DNA of 64,000 nt from Methylomonas paludis (GTDB lineage: Bacteria; Pseudomonadota; Gammaproteobacteria; Methylococcales; Methylomonadaceae): contig NZ_CP073754.1 of assembly GCF_018734325.1 (NCBI RefSeq), forward strand, positions 620,001 to 684,000, in the 5' to 3' direction. Both the position numbers and the translations under genes were made by a program. The notes beneath the pieces were generated by a model. That model saw only the letters and a list, made by a program, of their open reading frames with translations, searched no databases and was not told the DNA's origin. Shown in pieces: positions 55,002 through 63,124 of this stretch (the first letter of the stretch is position 1; the number at the start of each line of letters is the position of its first letter).

Positions 55002-56150
55002 ATGAAGAGGCGTACTGGAACAGGCTTGTTGTTAGCAGCGCTGGTTTTCGGCTGGGGATGCGAAGAAAAGAACGCCTACGTACCGCCCCCACCGCCGCAG
55101 GTCACGGTAAGCCGCCCGATGCGGCGGCAAATCAGCGACCATCTGGAATTTACCGGCAACACCCAGGCTTTTAAATCCGTCCAGTTAGTCGCGCGGGTGC
55201 AAGGCTATCTGGAAAAGGTATTGTTTCACGATGGCGATCAAGTCAGGAAAGGCCAGCCGCTGTTCCTGATTCAACAGGATACCTATCAGGCTCGGCTGAA
55301 ACAGGCGGAGGCGCAAATCCTTCAGCAAAAAGCCAGCCTTAATCATGCGCAAACTGAATTGGAGCGTTTTTCCGGTCTGGTACAGCAACATGCAGCCGCC
55401 CAGACCGATGTGGACAATTGGCGCTTCCAGCGCGATAACGCCCTGGCCGCCGTGACCGCTGCCGAAGCCAATCGGGATTTGGCTAAACTGGATCTGGATT
55501 ACACCCAGGTTGTTGCGCCTTTCGATGGTCGTATCGACCGTCGCCTCAAAGACCCCGGCAATCTGGTGGGGGCTGGTGAGTTTACCGCCCTGGCGCATAT
55601 CAATCAGATCGATCCCATCTATGTTTATTTCACCATCAACGAGAACGATCTGCTAAAAGTCATCAAACAGACCCATGTCGAACCGGGCGAGGCGGAAAAA
55701 CTGAAGATACCGGCCGCGCTGGCGCTATCCGGGGAAACCGGCTATCCGCACAGGGGCTATCTGGATTTCACGGCGATTTCGGTAACGCCGACTACCGGCA
55801 CTCTGCTGCTGCGCGCCATTTATCCCAATCCCGATGGAACAATACTGCCCGGTCTGTTCGCGCGGGTACGGGTGCTGGTGGTGCATTCGGAGAAATCCGC
55901 GCTGCTGGTGCCGGAGGCGGCCATAGGCTACGACCAGCTCGGCTCCTACCTGTTGGTGGTGGATGACAAAAACATCGTACAGCGCCGACCTGTCAAGCTG
56001 GGTATACAGGCGGACGAAGGCCGCGAGGTGACGGAAGGCATAGCCGATCAGGATAGGCTGATCGTCAACGGCCTGTTGCGGGCTATCCCCGGCAATGCCG
56101 TTACCCCGGTGCAGACGCCGCCGGCCGAAACGGAGCAGCCAGCCTCATGA
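55002..56150 (+). CDS. RND efflux periplasmic adaptor
   Basis: 382 residues from the ATG at 55002; upstream frame belongs inside the channel gene. The N-terminus has a short hydrophobic stretch ending GWGCEEKN, a possible lipobox. Then come the membrane-fusion blocks: VQLVARVQGYLEKVLFHDGD, QVRKGQPLFLIQ, a hairpin coiled coil (about residues 95-165), LDYTQVVAPFDGRIDRRL and the beta-barrel VLVVHSEKSALLVPEAAIG. It joins the channel and the inner membrane pump. The stop overlaps the pump gene by four bases. Confidence 0.94.
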   Translation: MKRRTGTGLLLAALVFGWGCEEKNAYVPPPPPQVTVSRPMRRQISDHLEFTGNTQAFKSVQLVARVQGYLEKVLFHDGDQVRKGQPLFLIQQDTYQARLKQAEAQILQQKASLNHAQTELERFSGLVQQHAAAQTDVDNWRFQRDNALAAVTAAEANRDLAKLDLDYTQVVAPFDGRIDRRLKDPGNLVGAGEFTALAHINQIDPIYVYFTINENDLLKVIKQTHVEPGEAEKLKIPAALALSGETGYPHRGYLDFTAISVTPTTGTLLLRAIYPNPDGTILPGLFARVRVLVVHSEKSALLVPEAAIGYDQLGSYLLVVDDKNIVQRRPVKLGIQADEGREVTEGIADQDRLIVNGLLRAIPGNAVTPVQTPPAETEQPAS

Positions 56151-59100
56151 TTTCCGAATTTTTTATCGAACGGCCAATTTTTGCCAATGTTATCGCCATC
56201 ATCACCGTGATTCTGGGCGTGGTGTGTTTCATCAATCTGCCGGTGGCGCAATATCCCTCCATCGTGCCGCCTACCATCCAGGTCACTACCAGCTATCCGG
56301 GTGCCAGCGCCGAGGTGGTGGCCAATACCGTGGGTATCCCTATCGAACAGGCGGTCAACGGCGTGGAAAACGCCCTTTATTTATCCTCGACCAGCGCCAG
56401 CGACGGCACATACATTCTCACTATCACTTTCAATGTCGGCACCAATCTCAATACCTCGCTGGCGCTGGTGCAGAACATGGTCAACGCCGCCATCCCGCAA
56501 CTGCCGACGGCGGTGCAGCCCCAGGGTGTGCTGGTGAAAAAGGTTTCCACCGATATCCTGCTGGTGGTGGGGCTGTATGCGGAAGATGACCGTTACGACG
56601 AAACCTTTCTCTCCAATTATGCGGTGATCAACCTGCAAAATCCGTTGGCGCGTTTGCCGGGTGTCGGCCAAATCGCGGTGCGGGGCGCGGGGCCTTATAG
56701 CATGCGGGTCTGGCTGAACCCCGAAAAACTCAACTATTTCGGATTGACCAGCCAAGATGTCACTAGCGCCATTCTGAGCCAAAACCTGCAAGTGGCGGCA
56801 GGACAGCTGGGCGGGCCGCCGGCGCCGGCCGATCAGACCTTTCAATTCACCGTCAACGCCACGGGTCGTTTAGCCGATACGGCGCAATTCGAAAACATCA
56901 TCCTCAAAAGCGCTCGTAGCGAGACGGCGCAAATTGTTCGCCTCCGCGATGTGGCCCGCATCGAACTCAGTCGTCAGTCCTACAGCAACTTTTCCATATC
57001 CAGCGGCCACAAGGCTACGGTGATGCCGGTCTTTACCTTGCCCGGCGCCAACGCGCTGGATGTTGCAGACGAAGTGCGGGCGGCAATGGCGACCATGAGC
57101 AAGGATTTTCCGCCGGGTCTGGCCTACGAAATCCATTACGACACCACCAAATTTGTGCGTAGCGCGATCCACGATGTTTACCAAACATTGTTCGAGGCCG
57201 GGATTCTGGTGTTGATCGTGGTGGTGGTGTTTTTACAAAACTGGCGCGCCACCCTAGTGCCGGCCACCACTGTCCCGGTCACTTTGATCGGCGCTTTCGC
57301 CGCCATGTCCATGCTGGGATTCGGCATCAATCTACTGACACTGTTCGCGCTGATTCTGGCGGTTGGCATTGTGGTGGACGATGCCATCGTTATTGTCGAA
57401 AACGCTTCCTACCATATCGAGCAAGGCATGGAGCCCAAACAGGCGACCATCAAAGCCATGCAGGAAATCACCGGGCCAGTAATCGGCATTACCGTGGTAC
57501 TGACCTCGGTGTTTCTACCCGCCGCCTTTTTGCCGGGCATTACTGGGCAGTTGTTTCGCCAATTTGCGTTGGTGATAGCCTCTACTGCCGTCATCAGCGC
57601 CATTAACGCGCTGACTCTGAAGCCGGCTCAATGCGCTTTGTGGTTGCGCCCGGTGCAGAAGGACAAAAAACTCAACGGTTTTTTCCGGGGCTTTAACAAG
57701 GTTTACGGCTGGTTCGAGCATGGCTATGTGCGGCTGGTGGAGTGGATGGTGCAACGGGTTGGCTGGATGCTGTTGCTGTATGTGTTGATTGTGGCCCTAA
57801 GCGCCTGGCGCTTCGGCCAGCATCCTACCGGATTCCTGCCCAGCGAGGACCAGGGTTATGCGATAGCCATTACTAAACTGCCGGGCGCAGCCTCACAGCC
57901 ACGGTTGGCCGCAGCCGCCAAACAGATGGACGCGGTATTGGAAAAAACGCCGGGCGTGGAAGCCTGGGTGACCATCGGCGGCCTGTCGATACTGGACGGT
58001 GCCAATGTCTCCAATTTTTTTACCACCTTTATTGTCTACGACGATTGGGACAAACGCGGCGCGGACTTGAGCCAGGATAAGATTATCGCTCATCTGCGCC
58101 GCGATCTGGCCGCAATCCAGGAGTCCGGCTCCTTCGTGCTGATCCCGCCGCCGATTCGCGGTCTGGGTCAGGGCGGTGGTTTTCAGCTAATGGTGGAAGA
58201 CCGGCAAAGTCTGGGGCTTAACGAGTTGCAGAAAGCCGTCGATGAACTGGTGCGTGCCGGCAATTCCCAATCCGGGTTGCGCAATTTAACCTCCACCTTC
58301 AATGCCCGCAATCCGCAGTTGTTTTTAGATATCGATCGCACCAAGGCGGAGTCGTTGAATATTCCGATGAATAATGTGTTTTCCACGCTGCAGTCCTACT
58401 TGGGATCGTCATTCGTTAATCTGTTCAATAAATTCAACCAGGTATTCCAGGTGTATGTGCAGGCTGACGCCCCCTACCGTCTGCAGCCTGAAGACATCGA
58501 GAAGCTCTATGTCCGTAACGCCCAGGGTGAAATGACACCGTTGGGGGCCTTGCTGGAGGTTAAGCGCACAGTGGGTGCCGAGCTGGTGATGCGCTACAAT
58601 CTTTATCCTGCAGCACAAATATACGGGGCCGCCGCCCCCGGCTTCAGTTCCGGGCAAGCCCTGAATCTCATGGAACAGATCTGCAAGAACATCCTGCCTC
58701 AGGGGATCCGTTACGACTGGACGGCCACCTCCTTCCAGGAAAAACAGGTGGGCAGTCAGGCCTACTTTATTTACGCGCTGTCTATCACTCTGGTGTTCAT
58801 GGTGCTGGCTGCCCTTTACGAAAGCTGGACGAGTCCGCTGGCCGTGGTGCTGGTGGTGCCGATGGCGTTGGTGGGGGTGCTGCTGGCACTGATGATGCGC
58901 GGATTCGACAATAATCTGTATACCCAGGTAGGGCTGATTTTAATGATAGGACTGGCTTGTAAGAACGCTATTCTGATCGTGGAATTTGCCCGGCAACTGC
59001 AGGCGGAAGGCATGACCCCCACGGCGGCAGCCGTAGAAGCCACCCGCCGCCGCTTCCGGCCTATCGTCATGACCTCCTTCGCCTTTATTCTGGGGGTGGT

Positions 59101-59278
59101 GCCGCTGCTCGACGCCTCCGGCGCCGGTGCCGCCAGCCAGCAAGCTATCGGCACTGTGGTATTCGGCGGTATGCTGTCCTCAACCTTGCTGGCTATTCCG
59201 TTTGTGCCGGTGTTGTATGTGATGACGCAACGGTTGGCGACTTGGAGAGCAAATAAAAAACCTCAAAACACCGGTTAA
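56147..59278 (+). CDS. RND multidrug efflux pump, HAE1 family
   Basis: 1043 residues, standard for AcrB/MexF-type pumps: start MISEFFIERPIFANVIAIIT, large periplasmic loops, and helix 4 with the proton-relay Asp pair in ILAVGIVVDDAIVIVENAS. GFLPSEDQGY and the second-half FRPIVMTSFAFILGVVPLL are typical. It exports hydrophobic compounds using the proton gradient. Higher similarity to MexF/OqxB-like pumps is suggested by the MISEFFIERPIFA start, but the substrate cannot be told. Confidence 0.96.
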   Translation: MISEFFIERPIFANVIAIITVILGVVCFINLPVAQYPSIVPPTIQVTTSYPGASAEVVANTVGIPIEQAVNGVENALYLSSTSASDGTYILTITFNVGTNLNTSLALVQNMVNAAIPQLPTAVQPQGVLVKKVSTDILLVVGLYAEDDRYDETFLSNYAVINLQNPLARLPGVGQIAVRGAGPYSMRVWLNPEKLNYFGLTSQDVTSAILSQNLQVAAGQLGGPPAPADQTFQFTVNATGRLADTAQFENIILKSARSETAQIVRLRDVARIELSRQSYSNFSISSGHKATVMPVFTLPGANALDVADEVRAAMATMSKDFPPGLAYEIHYDTTKFVRSAIHDVYQTLFEAGILVLIVVVVFLQNWRATLVPATTVPVTLIGAFAAMSMLGFGINLLTLFALILAVGIVVDDAIVIVENASYHIEQGMEPKQATIKAMQEITGPVIGITVVLTSVFLPAAFLPGITGQLFRQFALVIASTAVISAINALTLKPAQCALWLRPVQKDKKLNGFFRGFNKVYGWFEHGYVRLVEWMVQRVGWMLLLYVLIVALSAWRFGQHPTGFLPSEDQGYAIAITKLPGAASQPRLAAAAKQMDAVLEKTPGVEAWVTIGGLSILDGANVSNFFTTFIVYDDWDKRGADLSQDKIIAHLRRDLAAIQESGSFVLIPPPIRGLGQGGGFQLMVEDRQSLGLNELQKAVDELVRAGNSQSGLRNLTSTFNARNPQLFLDIDRTKAESLNIPMNNVFSTLQSYLGSSFVNLFNKFNQVFQVYVQADAPYRLQPEDIEKLYVRNAQGEMTPLGALLEVKRTVGAELVMRYNLYPAAQIYGAAAPGFSSGQALNLMEQICKNILPQGIRYDWTATSFQEKQVGSQAYFIYALSITLVFMVLAALYESWTSPLAVVLVVPMALVGVLLALMMRGFDNNLYTQVGLILMIGLACKNAILIVEFARQLQAEGMTPTAAAVEATRRRFRPIVMTSFAFILGVVPLLDASGAGAASQQAIGTVVFGGMLSSTLLAIPFVPVLYVMTQRLATWRANKKPQNTG

Positions 59279-59425
59279 AACAGTATCAACCAGCCGCAAC
59301 ACGGTGATAAAAATGCCTAAATTCATGAGTGTTTGCTGCTGGATGGTATTCTTTGTGGTCTAATTTTTCTGATCCGGCCTCCAGCTATTGTAAAATAGCG
59401 GAAAAGTTATGGTTAGGAAGAGTTA

Positions 59426-59746
59426 ATGGGTTGGATATTGCTGTTAGCAGCCGGTTGTGCGGAAATTATGTTTGCGATCAGCCTGAAATATAATGAAGGC
59501 TTTAGCCGTTTATGGCCTAGCGTATTCACCTGTATTTCCGGTGCCGGCAGTTTCTATTTATTGATGCTGGCTCTTAAAACCTTGCCGCTGGGCACAGCTT
59601 ATGCGGTATGGACCGGCATAGGTGCCGTGGGTGTGGCGATAGTTGGTATCTTTTTGTTTAAAGAATCTGCCGACTGGATCAGAATAGCCTCGATTATGTT
59701 TATTGTCATCGGTATCGTCGGGTTGAAACTGACCCATGTCGAATAA
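59426..59746 (+). CDS. gdx: Small multidrug resistance family transporter, Gdx/SugE type
   Basis: 106 residues with four helices. The membrane Glu is in LAAGCAEIMFAISLKY, and TLPLGTAYAVWTGIGAVGVA plus GIVGLKL are the Gdx/SugE-type motifs. Gdx proteins export guanidinium by antiport with protons as antiparallel dimers. I looked upstream for a guanidine riboswitch and did not see the expected ACGR-loop pairs. A GGAAGAG lies before the ATG. The stop overlaps the next gene by one base. Confidence 0.85.
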   Translation: MGWILLLAAGCAEIMFAISLKYNEGFSRLWPSVFTCISGAGSFYLLMLALKTLPLGTAYAVWTGIGAVGVAIVGIFLFKESADWIRIASIMFIVIGIVGLKLTHVE

Positions 59747-60039
59747 TGCTGCATCTGATTTCCCAATTAGGCTTGGCTCAGGAAGTTGTTGAGCGTATTG
59801 CGGCCGGCGATGATGTGGTGCTGCAACAAGGGGCCTTATGGGCCGTCTGGGCCGGGCACACCGATAATGCCAAGATTTTCCAGCTATTGGCGCGTCCGGC
59901 TCAGGTATATGTATTGCAGGAATTGCTGACGGTCAATGGTATCGGCGCCAATGATGTGTTGGCCGGTGTGCAAATCATCAATTATGCCGGTCTGGTGGAT
60001 CTTAGCGTCATAAATCCGGTGATCCACACATGGTGTTAA
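59746..60039 (+). CDS. tusB: TusB/DsrH-family sulfur relay protein
   Basis: 97 residues with the DsrH/TusB layout: MLHLISQLGLAQEVVERI, DDVVLQQGALWAVWAG, and ELLTVNGIGANDVLAGVQII NYAGLVDL. The family normally forms a heterohexamer with TusC and TusD (or DsrE and DsrF), which carry the catalytic Cys. Neither is encoded beside it, so they must be elsewhere or missing. It starts at the stop of the gdx gene and overlaps the DsrC-type gene by ten bases. Confidence 0.82.
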   Translation: MLHLISQLGLAQEVVERIAAGDDVVLQQGALWAVWAGHTDNAKIFQLLARPAQVYVLQELLTVNGIGANDVLAGVQIINYAGLVDLSVINPVIHTWC

Positions 60040-60362
60040 CTGTTGACGGTCAGGATGTGCCGACCAACCCCGAAGGTTTCTTGCTGGACGCTGCGGTTTG
60101 GTCACCGCAGATAGCCGAAGCCCTGGCTGACCGAGAAAACCTGCAACTCAGCGATGCCCACTGGGAAATCCTCTGGTTTATTCGCGACTATTACCAAAAA
60201 TACCAGCATTTGCCCAATGCCCGCATGTTTGCCGCCGCCATCCGCAAACAAATGGGTGAAGCAAAAGCGGCCAGCCGTTATCTGCAAAACCTGTTTCCGC
60301 AAGGGCCGTTAAAATATGCCTGCAAAATCGCCGGTCTGCCCAAGCCGCCCACCTGTTTATAA
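60030..60362 (+). CDS. tusE: TusE/DsrC-family sulfur carrier with both C-terminal cysteines
   Basis: 110 residues. VDGQDVPTNPEGFLLDAAVW, LSDAHWEILWFIRDYYQKYQ, RMFAAAIRKQMGEAKAASRY and the C-terminal ACKIAGLPKPPTCL are diagnostic. The two Cys (98 and 109, ten residues apart) are the DsrC pair; TusE of E. coli keeps only the penultimate one. It can thus form the intramolecular disulfide or trisulfide used in sulfur transfer to a redox partner, beyond tRNA 2-thiouridine synthesis. No dsrAB is near. Confidence 0.87.
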   Translation: MVLTVDGQDVPTNPEGFLLDAAVWSPQIAEALADRENLQLSDAHWEILWFIRDYYQKYQHLPNARMFAAAIRKQMGEAKAASRYLQNLFPQGPLKYACKIAGLPKPPTCL

Positions 60363-60383
60363 TCCTAATTTTGAGAATGATGT

Positions 60384-61694
60384 ATGAGTAATCCCCGCGT
60401 AGGTTTTATTAGTCTGGGTTGTCCCAAGGCTTTGGTTGACAGCGAACAGATCTTGACGCGATTACGCGGCGAAGGCTACCAAATTGCCCCCAATTATCAG
60501 GACTCCGATCTGGTCATCGTCAACACCTGCGGCTTTATTGATGCCGCTGTGGAAGAATCCCTGGACAGCATAGGCGAAGCCTTGGCCGAAAATGGCCGGG
60601 TTATTGTCACCGGTTGTCTGGGGGCACGCCAGGATGAAATTCTGGCCCGGCATCCCCAGGTGTTGAAAATTACCGGCGCCCACGCCACCGACGAAGTCAT
60701 GGATGCGGTACACGAACATCTGCCGCCGGCTCATAATCCTTTTATCGACTTATTACCGCCGCAAGGTGTCAAACTTACTCCGCCGCATTACGCTTATCTG
60801 AAAATTTCCGAAGGCTGCAATCATCGCTGCACCTTTTGTATTATTCCGTCCATGCGCGGCGATCTGGTCAGCCGGCCTATTGCTGAAGTATTGCACGAAG
60901 CCGAAACGCTGGCAGCCAGTGGCGTTAAGGAACTGCTGGTCGTTTCTCAGGATACCAGTGCTTACGGCCTGGATTTACGCTATCAAACCGGCATCTGGCG
61001 TGGCCGGGAGTGGAAAAGCCAATTCCATGATCTGGCGGAGGCTTTGGGTGAATTAGGCATATGGGTGCGGATGCATTATGTTTACCCTTATCCGCATGTC
61101 GATGCGGTGCTGCCGTTAATGGCCGCCGGCAAAGTGCTACCCTATCTGGACATCCCGTTTCAACATGCCAGCAGCCGCATCCTGAAACTGATGAAACGCC
61201 CGGCGGCTGCCGAAAACAATCTGGAGCGCATTCAGGCGTGGCGCAAAATCTGCCCGGATTTGACTATCCGCAGCACCTTTATCGTCGGCTTCCCCGGCGA
61301 AACCGAAGCCGAATTTCAAGAATTGCTGGACTTTCTCACGGCGGCGCAATTGGACAGAGTCGGCTGTTTCGCCTACTCCCCGGTACGCGGTGCCGCCGCC
61401 AATGCCTTGCCCGATCCGGTGCCGGAAGCCATCCAGCAAGAACGTCTGGCTCGGTTCATGGAACATCAGGCCGGCATCAGCGCCGCCCGTCTGCAGCGCC
61501 GAGTGGGTCGTATCGAAACCGTGATTATCGATGAAGTGGCCGAAGAGGGCGCAGTAGCCCGCAGCCAGGGCGATGCCCCGGAAATCGACGGTCAGGTGTT
61601 TATCGATGGCGTCACCCATCTACAGGTGGGCCAGTTGGTGCAGGTGGAAATTGAAGAAGCCGATGAATATGATTTGTGGGGAAGGTTGGTTTAG
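60384..61694 (+). CDS. rimO: Ribosomal protein uS12 methylthiotransferase
   Basis: 436 residues: N-terminal UPF0004 domain ([42 protein letters not shown]) with three cluster Cys, radical-SAM Cys in [19 protein letters not shown], and a TRAM domain at the end. [17 protein letters not shown] and the [12 protein letters not shown] start separate RimO from MiaB. It adds methylthio to an Asp of ribosomal protein S12. It follows tusE by 21 bases, a link between sulfur-relay and methylthiolation genes. Confidence 0.97.
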   Translation: MSNPRVGFISLGCPKALVDSEQILTRLRGEGYQIAPNYQDSDLVIVNTCGFIDAAVEESLDSIGEALAENGRVIVTGCLGARQDEILARHPQVLKITGAHATDEVMDAVHEHLPPAHNPFIDLLPPQGVKLTPPHYAYLKISEGCNHRCTFCIIPSMRGDLVSRPIAEVLHEAETLAASGVKELLVVSQDTSAYGLDLRYQTGIWRGREWKSQFHDLAEALGELGIWVRMHYVYPYPHVDAVLPLMAAGKVLPYLDIPFQHASSRILKLMKRPAAAENNLERIQAWRKICPDLTIRSTFIVGFPGETEAEFQELLDFLTAAQLDRVGCFAYSPVRGAAANALPDPVPEAIQQERLARFMEHQAGISAARLQRRVGRIETVIIDEVAEEGAVARSQGDAPEIDGQVFIDGVTHLQVGQLVQVEIEEADEYDLWGRLV

Positions 61695-61833
61695 TCCCGC
61701 CTTCGGGCCGCTTGCAGGGTGTGCTTCAGAGCGTATCGAGATAGATAACCCATGTTATAAATAGTGTTTTATGCCTATTCCTTAAATTTTGGCACAACTG
61801 ACAGAAATTATTTTTTCTTGTCTGTGGGGTATT

Positions 61834-61866
61834 TGTGGTGTAGATATGCATCGCAAATGCACCACA
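61834..61866. promoter_or_regulatory. Inverted repeat upstream of the parD relic, likely old operator
   Basis: TGTGGTG (61834-61840) and CACCACA (61860-61866) are perfect inverted arms 19 bases apart, ending 15 bases before the relic's ATG. Ribbon-helix-helix antitoxins bind such palindromes to control their own operons. Confidence 0.5.
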
Positions 61867-61881
61867 TAAAAGGATAAAGCG

Positions 61882-62117
61882 ATGACAAGGCAAAGCATTT
61901 CTGTTACTACGCCAAACGATAGTTGATTGAGAGTAAAGAATACAAAAGCAAAAGCAAAATAATCAATGAGCTGATACGGAAAGAAAGGGCAAGGCAAAAT
62001 GAACTAATGATTGGTGCCCGGTTGATTAAATCGTGAAAAAGCGGATTTATAAGCCAAACTGCCAATGAAATCAGGGAGGAATTTAAGGGGGAGTTGATGT
62101 GGGATAGAAGTCGCTGA
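61882..62117 (+). pseudogene. ParD-like antitoxin relic
   Basis: Starts MTRQSISVTTPND, the ribbon-helix-helix start of ParD, then stops (TGA). In another frame the rest follows: ESKEYKSKSKIINELIRKER, ARQNELMIGARLIKS, a TGA where Glu is expected, then KSGFISQTANEIREEFKGEL. A short deletion after PND and a GAA-to-TGA change explain the break. No ParE toxin follows; the next gene is on the other strand. It is clearly decayed. Confidence 0.75.
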
Positions 62118-62142
62118 CCCATTAGCCTAAGGCTGTCGAGAC

Positions 62143-62164
62143 AAAAAAGCCCGCGCTTGGCGGG
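62143..62164 (-). terminator. Intrinsic terminator of the DUF2442 gene
   Basis: On the minus strand CCCGC / GCGGG with a 5-base loop is followed by C and six T residues. It lies about 25 bases after the DUF2442 stop codon. Confidence 0.75.
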
Positions 62165-62189
62165 GTATATAAATCAACTAAGACTTAGA

Positions 62190-62609
62190 CTATACAATGA
62201 CAGGCTGATTGGTTCTACGTCGTCCACCGAGCTTGCCGTTTTCTCTAGCGGCTGCAACTTTAGCAGCAGTAGATGCTTTACCGCCTTTACGTCCTTGCTC
62301 GACAAGCCACTGTTTAGAGCCTAAAAAGCCTTCGAGAAGAGCCGGTATGTAAATATCAGCATCCAGCTTGGGGAAGTGGATGCCAAGACCAGATGGTGTA
62401 ACTTCAATATCGGTCAAATCAGCGGGGTGAGCATGCTCAAGCCCTTGGGCTGATTTTGGCGCAAAAGACAAATCCAAACCGGACGATAGCGCTATAACAA
62501 TGCGAGAGATACGCCGGTCATATTTAACCGATACAATCGAAGGGAGAATTGCTTTTGCCTTTTTACCGCGTTGGTTCGCGGCCACAAATTCTTCTTTAGT
62601 AATCGCCAT
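62190..62609 (-). CDS. DUF2442-domain protein, putative antitoxin or DNA-binding partner
   Basis: 139 residues from the ATG at 62609 (MAITKEEFVAANQRGKKAKA), with GGAG nine bases upstream; the frame extends to 62651 without support. The DUF2442 core is VKYDRRISRIVIALSSGLDL, FAPKSAQGLEHA, LTDIEVTPSGLGIHFPKLDA, DIYIPALLEGFLGSKQWL. The C-terminus has repeated basic Gly-Gly motifs (RKGGKAST, GKLGGRRRTNQ) suited to nucleic acid binding. It overlaps the DUF4160 gene upstream by 14 bases; such pairs recur in bacterial genomes and are suspected toxin-antitoxin or phage-related modules. Confidence 0.82.
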   Translation of the reverse strand: MAITKEEFVAANQRGKKAKAILPSIVSVKYDRRISRIVIALSSGLDLSFAPKSAQGLEHAHPADLTDIEVTPSGLGIHFPKLDADIYIPALLEGFLGSKQWLVEQGRKGGKASTAAKVAAARENGKLGGRRRTNQPVIV

Positions 62610-62846
62610 GTATTTTTCTCCACTCGCCACACAGGGCGACTTTATGTTCAATTAAAGCTGCCAAAATGGCCGAAAGCTCTTTTTCATTGAATCCATAGTT
62701 TTCTCTGAGTTTCACATTATTAACATCGCAAAGCAGCTTAAAAACAGCCTCATTGCCATTACCGATGACATGCACATGTGCGGGGGCCTGTGGTCGTTTG
62801 GGTAGATGACGACACGCAGCCCGAATATTCTTAATACGGTTGGCAT
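62596..62846 (-). pseudogene. DUF4160-family gene, frameshifted in a C run
   Basis: Starts MPTVLRIFGLRVVIYPNDHR, the DUF4160 start. After the C5 run near 62782 the frame is lost. The expected continuation is in another frame: AHVHVIGNGNEAVFKL, LCDVNNVKLRENYGFNEKEL, SAILAALIEHKVALCGEW. Five C residues where three would keep the frame (DHRPAHVHV) give a net +2, matching the 251-base length. Undamaged it would have about 82 residues. It is the upstream partner of the DUF2442 gene. Confidence 0.75.
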
Positions 62847-63124
62847 ATTATAAGCTAAGTAGCTTGGGTTTATTAAGGTTTACCTGAATCCGTGTTCCTT
62901 TGGGTTTACGGGGTAGCCACTGCGTTTTTTACGCTTTTTTTAAAAAATAACGTTCCCCCATCACAGCTTAACTGCCGCCCATCAACCCCCTGACGGTAAA
63001 AATCCCACGTTTCTCCGGCTTTGCCGCTCTCCACGAGTGAAAAACCAGACATCCAGACAAGCAATCCTCTTCTCAATCCTGAGAATCAGCTCAAACCTTG
63101 CGTTTCCGTTTCTGTTTCCCAGGA
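62847..63124. other. Region between the DUF4160 relic and the transposase
   Basis: 278 bases without a gene. It should hold the left end of the insertion sequence, but only one side is in the window so its terminal repeat cannot be verified. TTAA at 62873-62876 would fit the preferred target of IS1380-type elements; this is only a possibility. Confidence 0.35.

Noticed and set aside
59279-59425. Guanidine riboswitch before the gdx-like gene
   Set aside because: The two small hairpins with ACGR loops of the mini-ykkC type are absent, and the leader is too short for ykkC.
61061-61534. 157-codon plus-strand frame inside rimO
   Set aside because: Lies fully inside a well-supported gene in another frame with Arg/Gly/His-rich composition typical of shadows.
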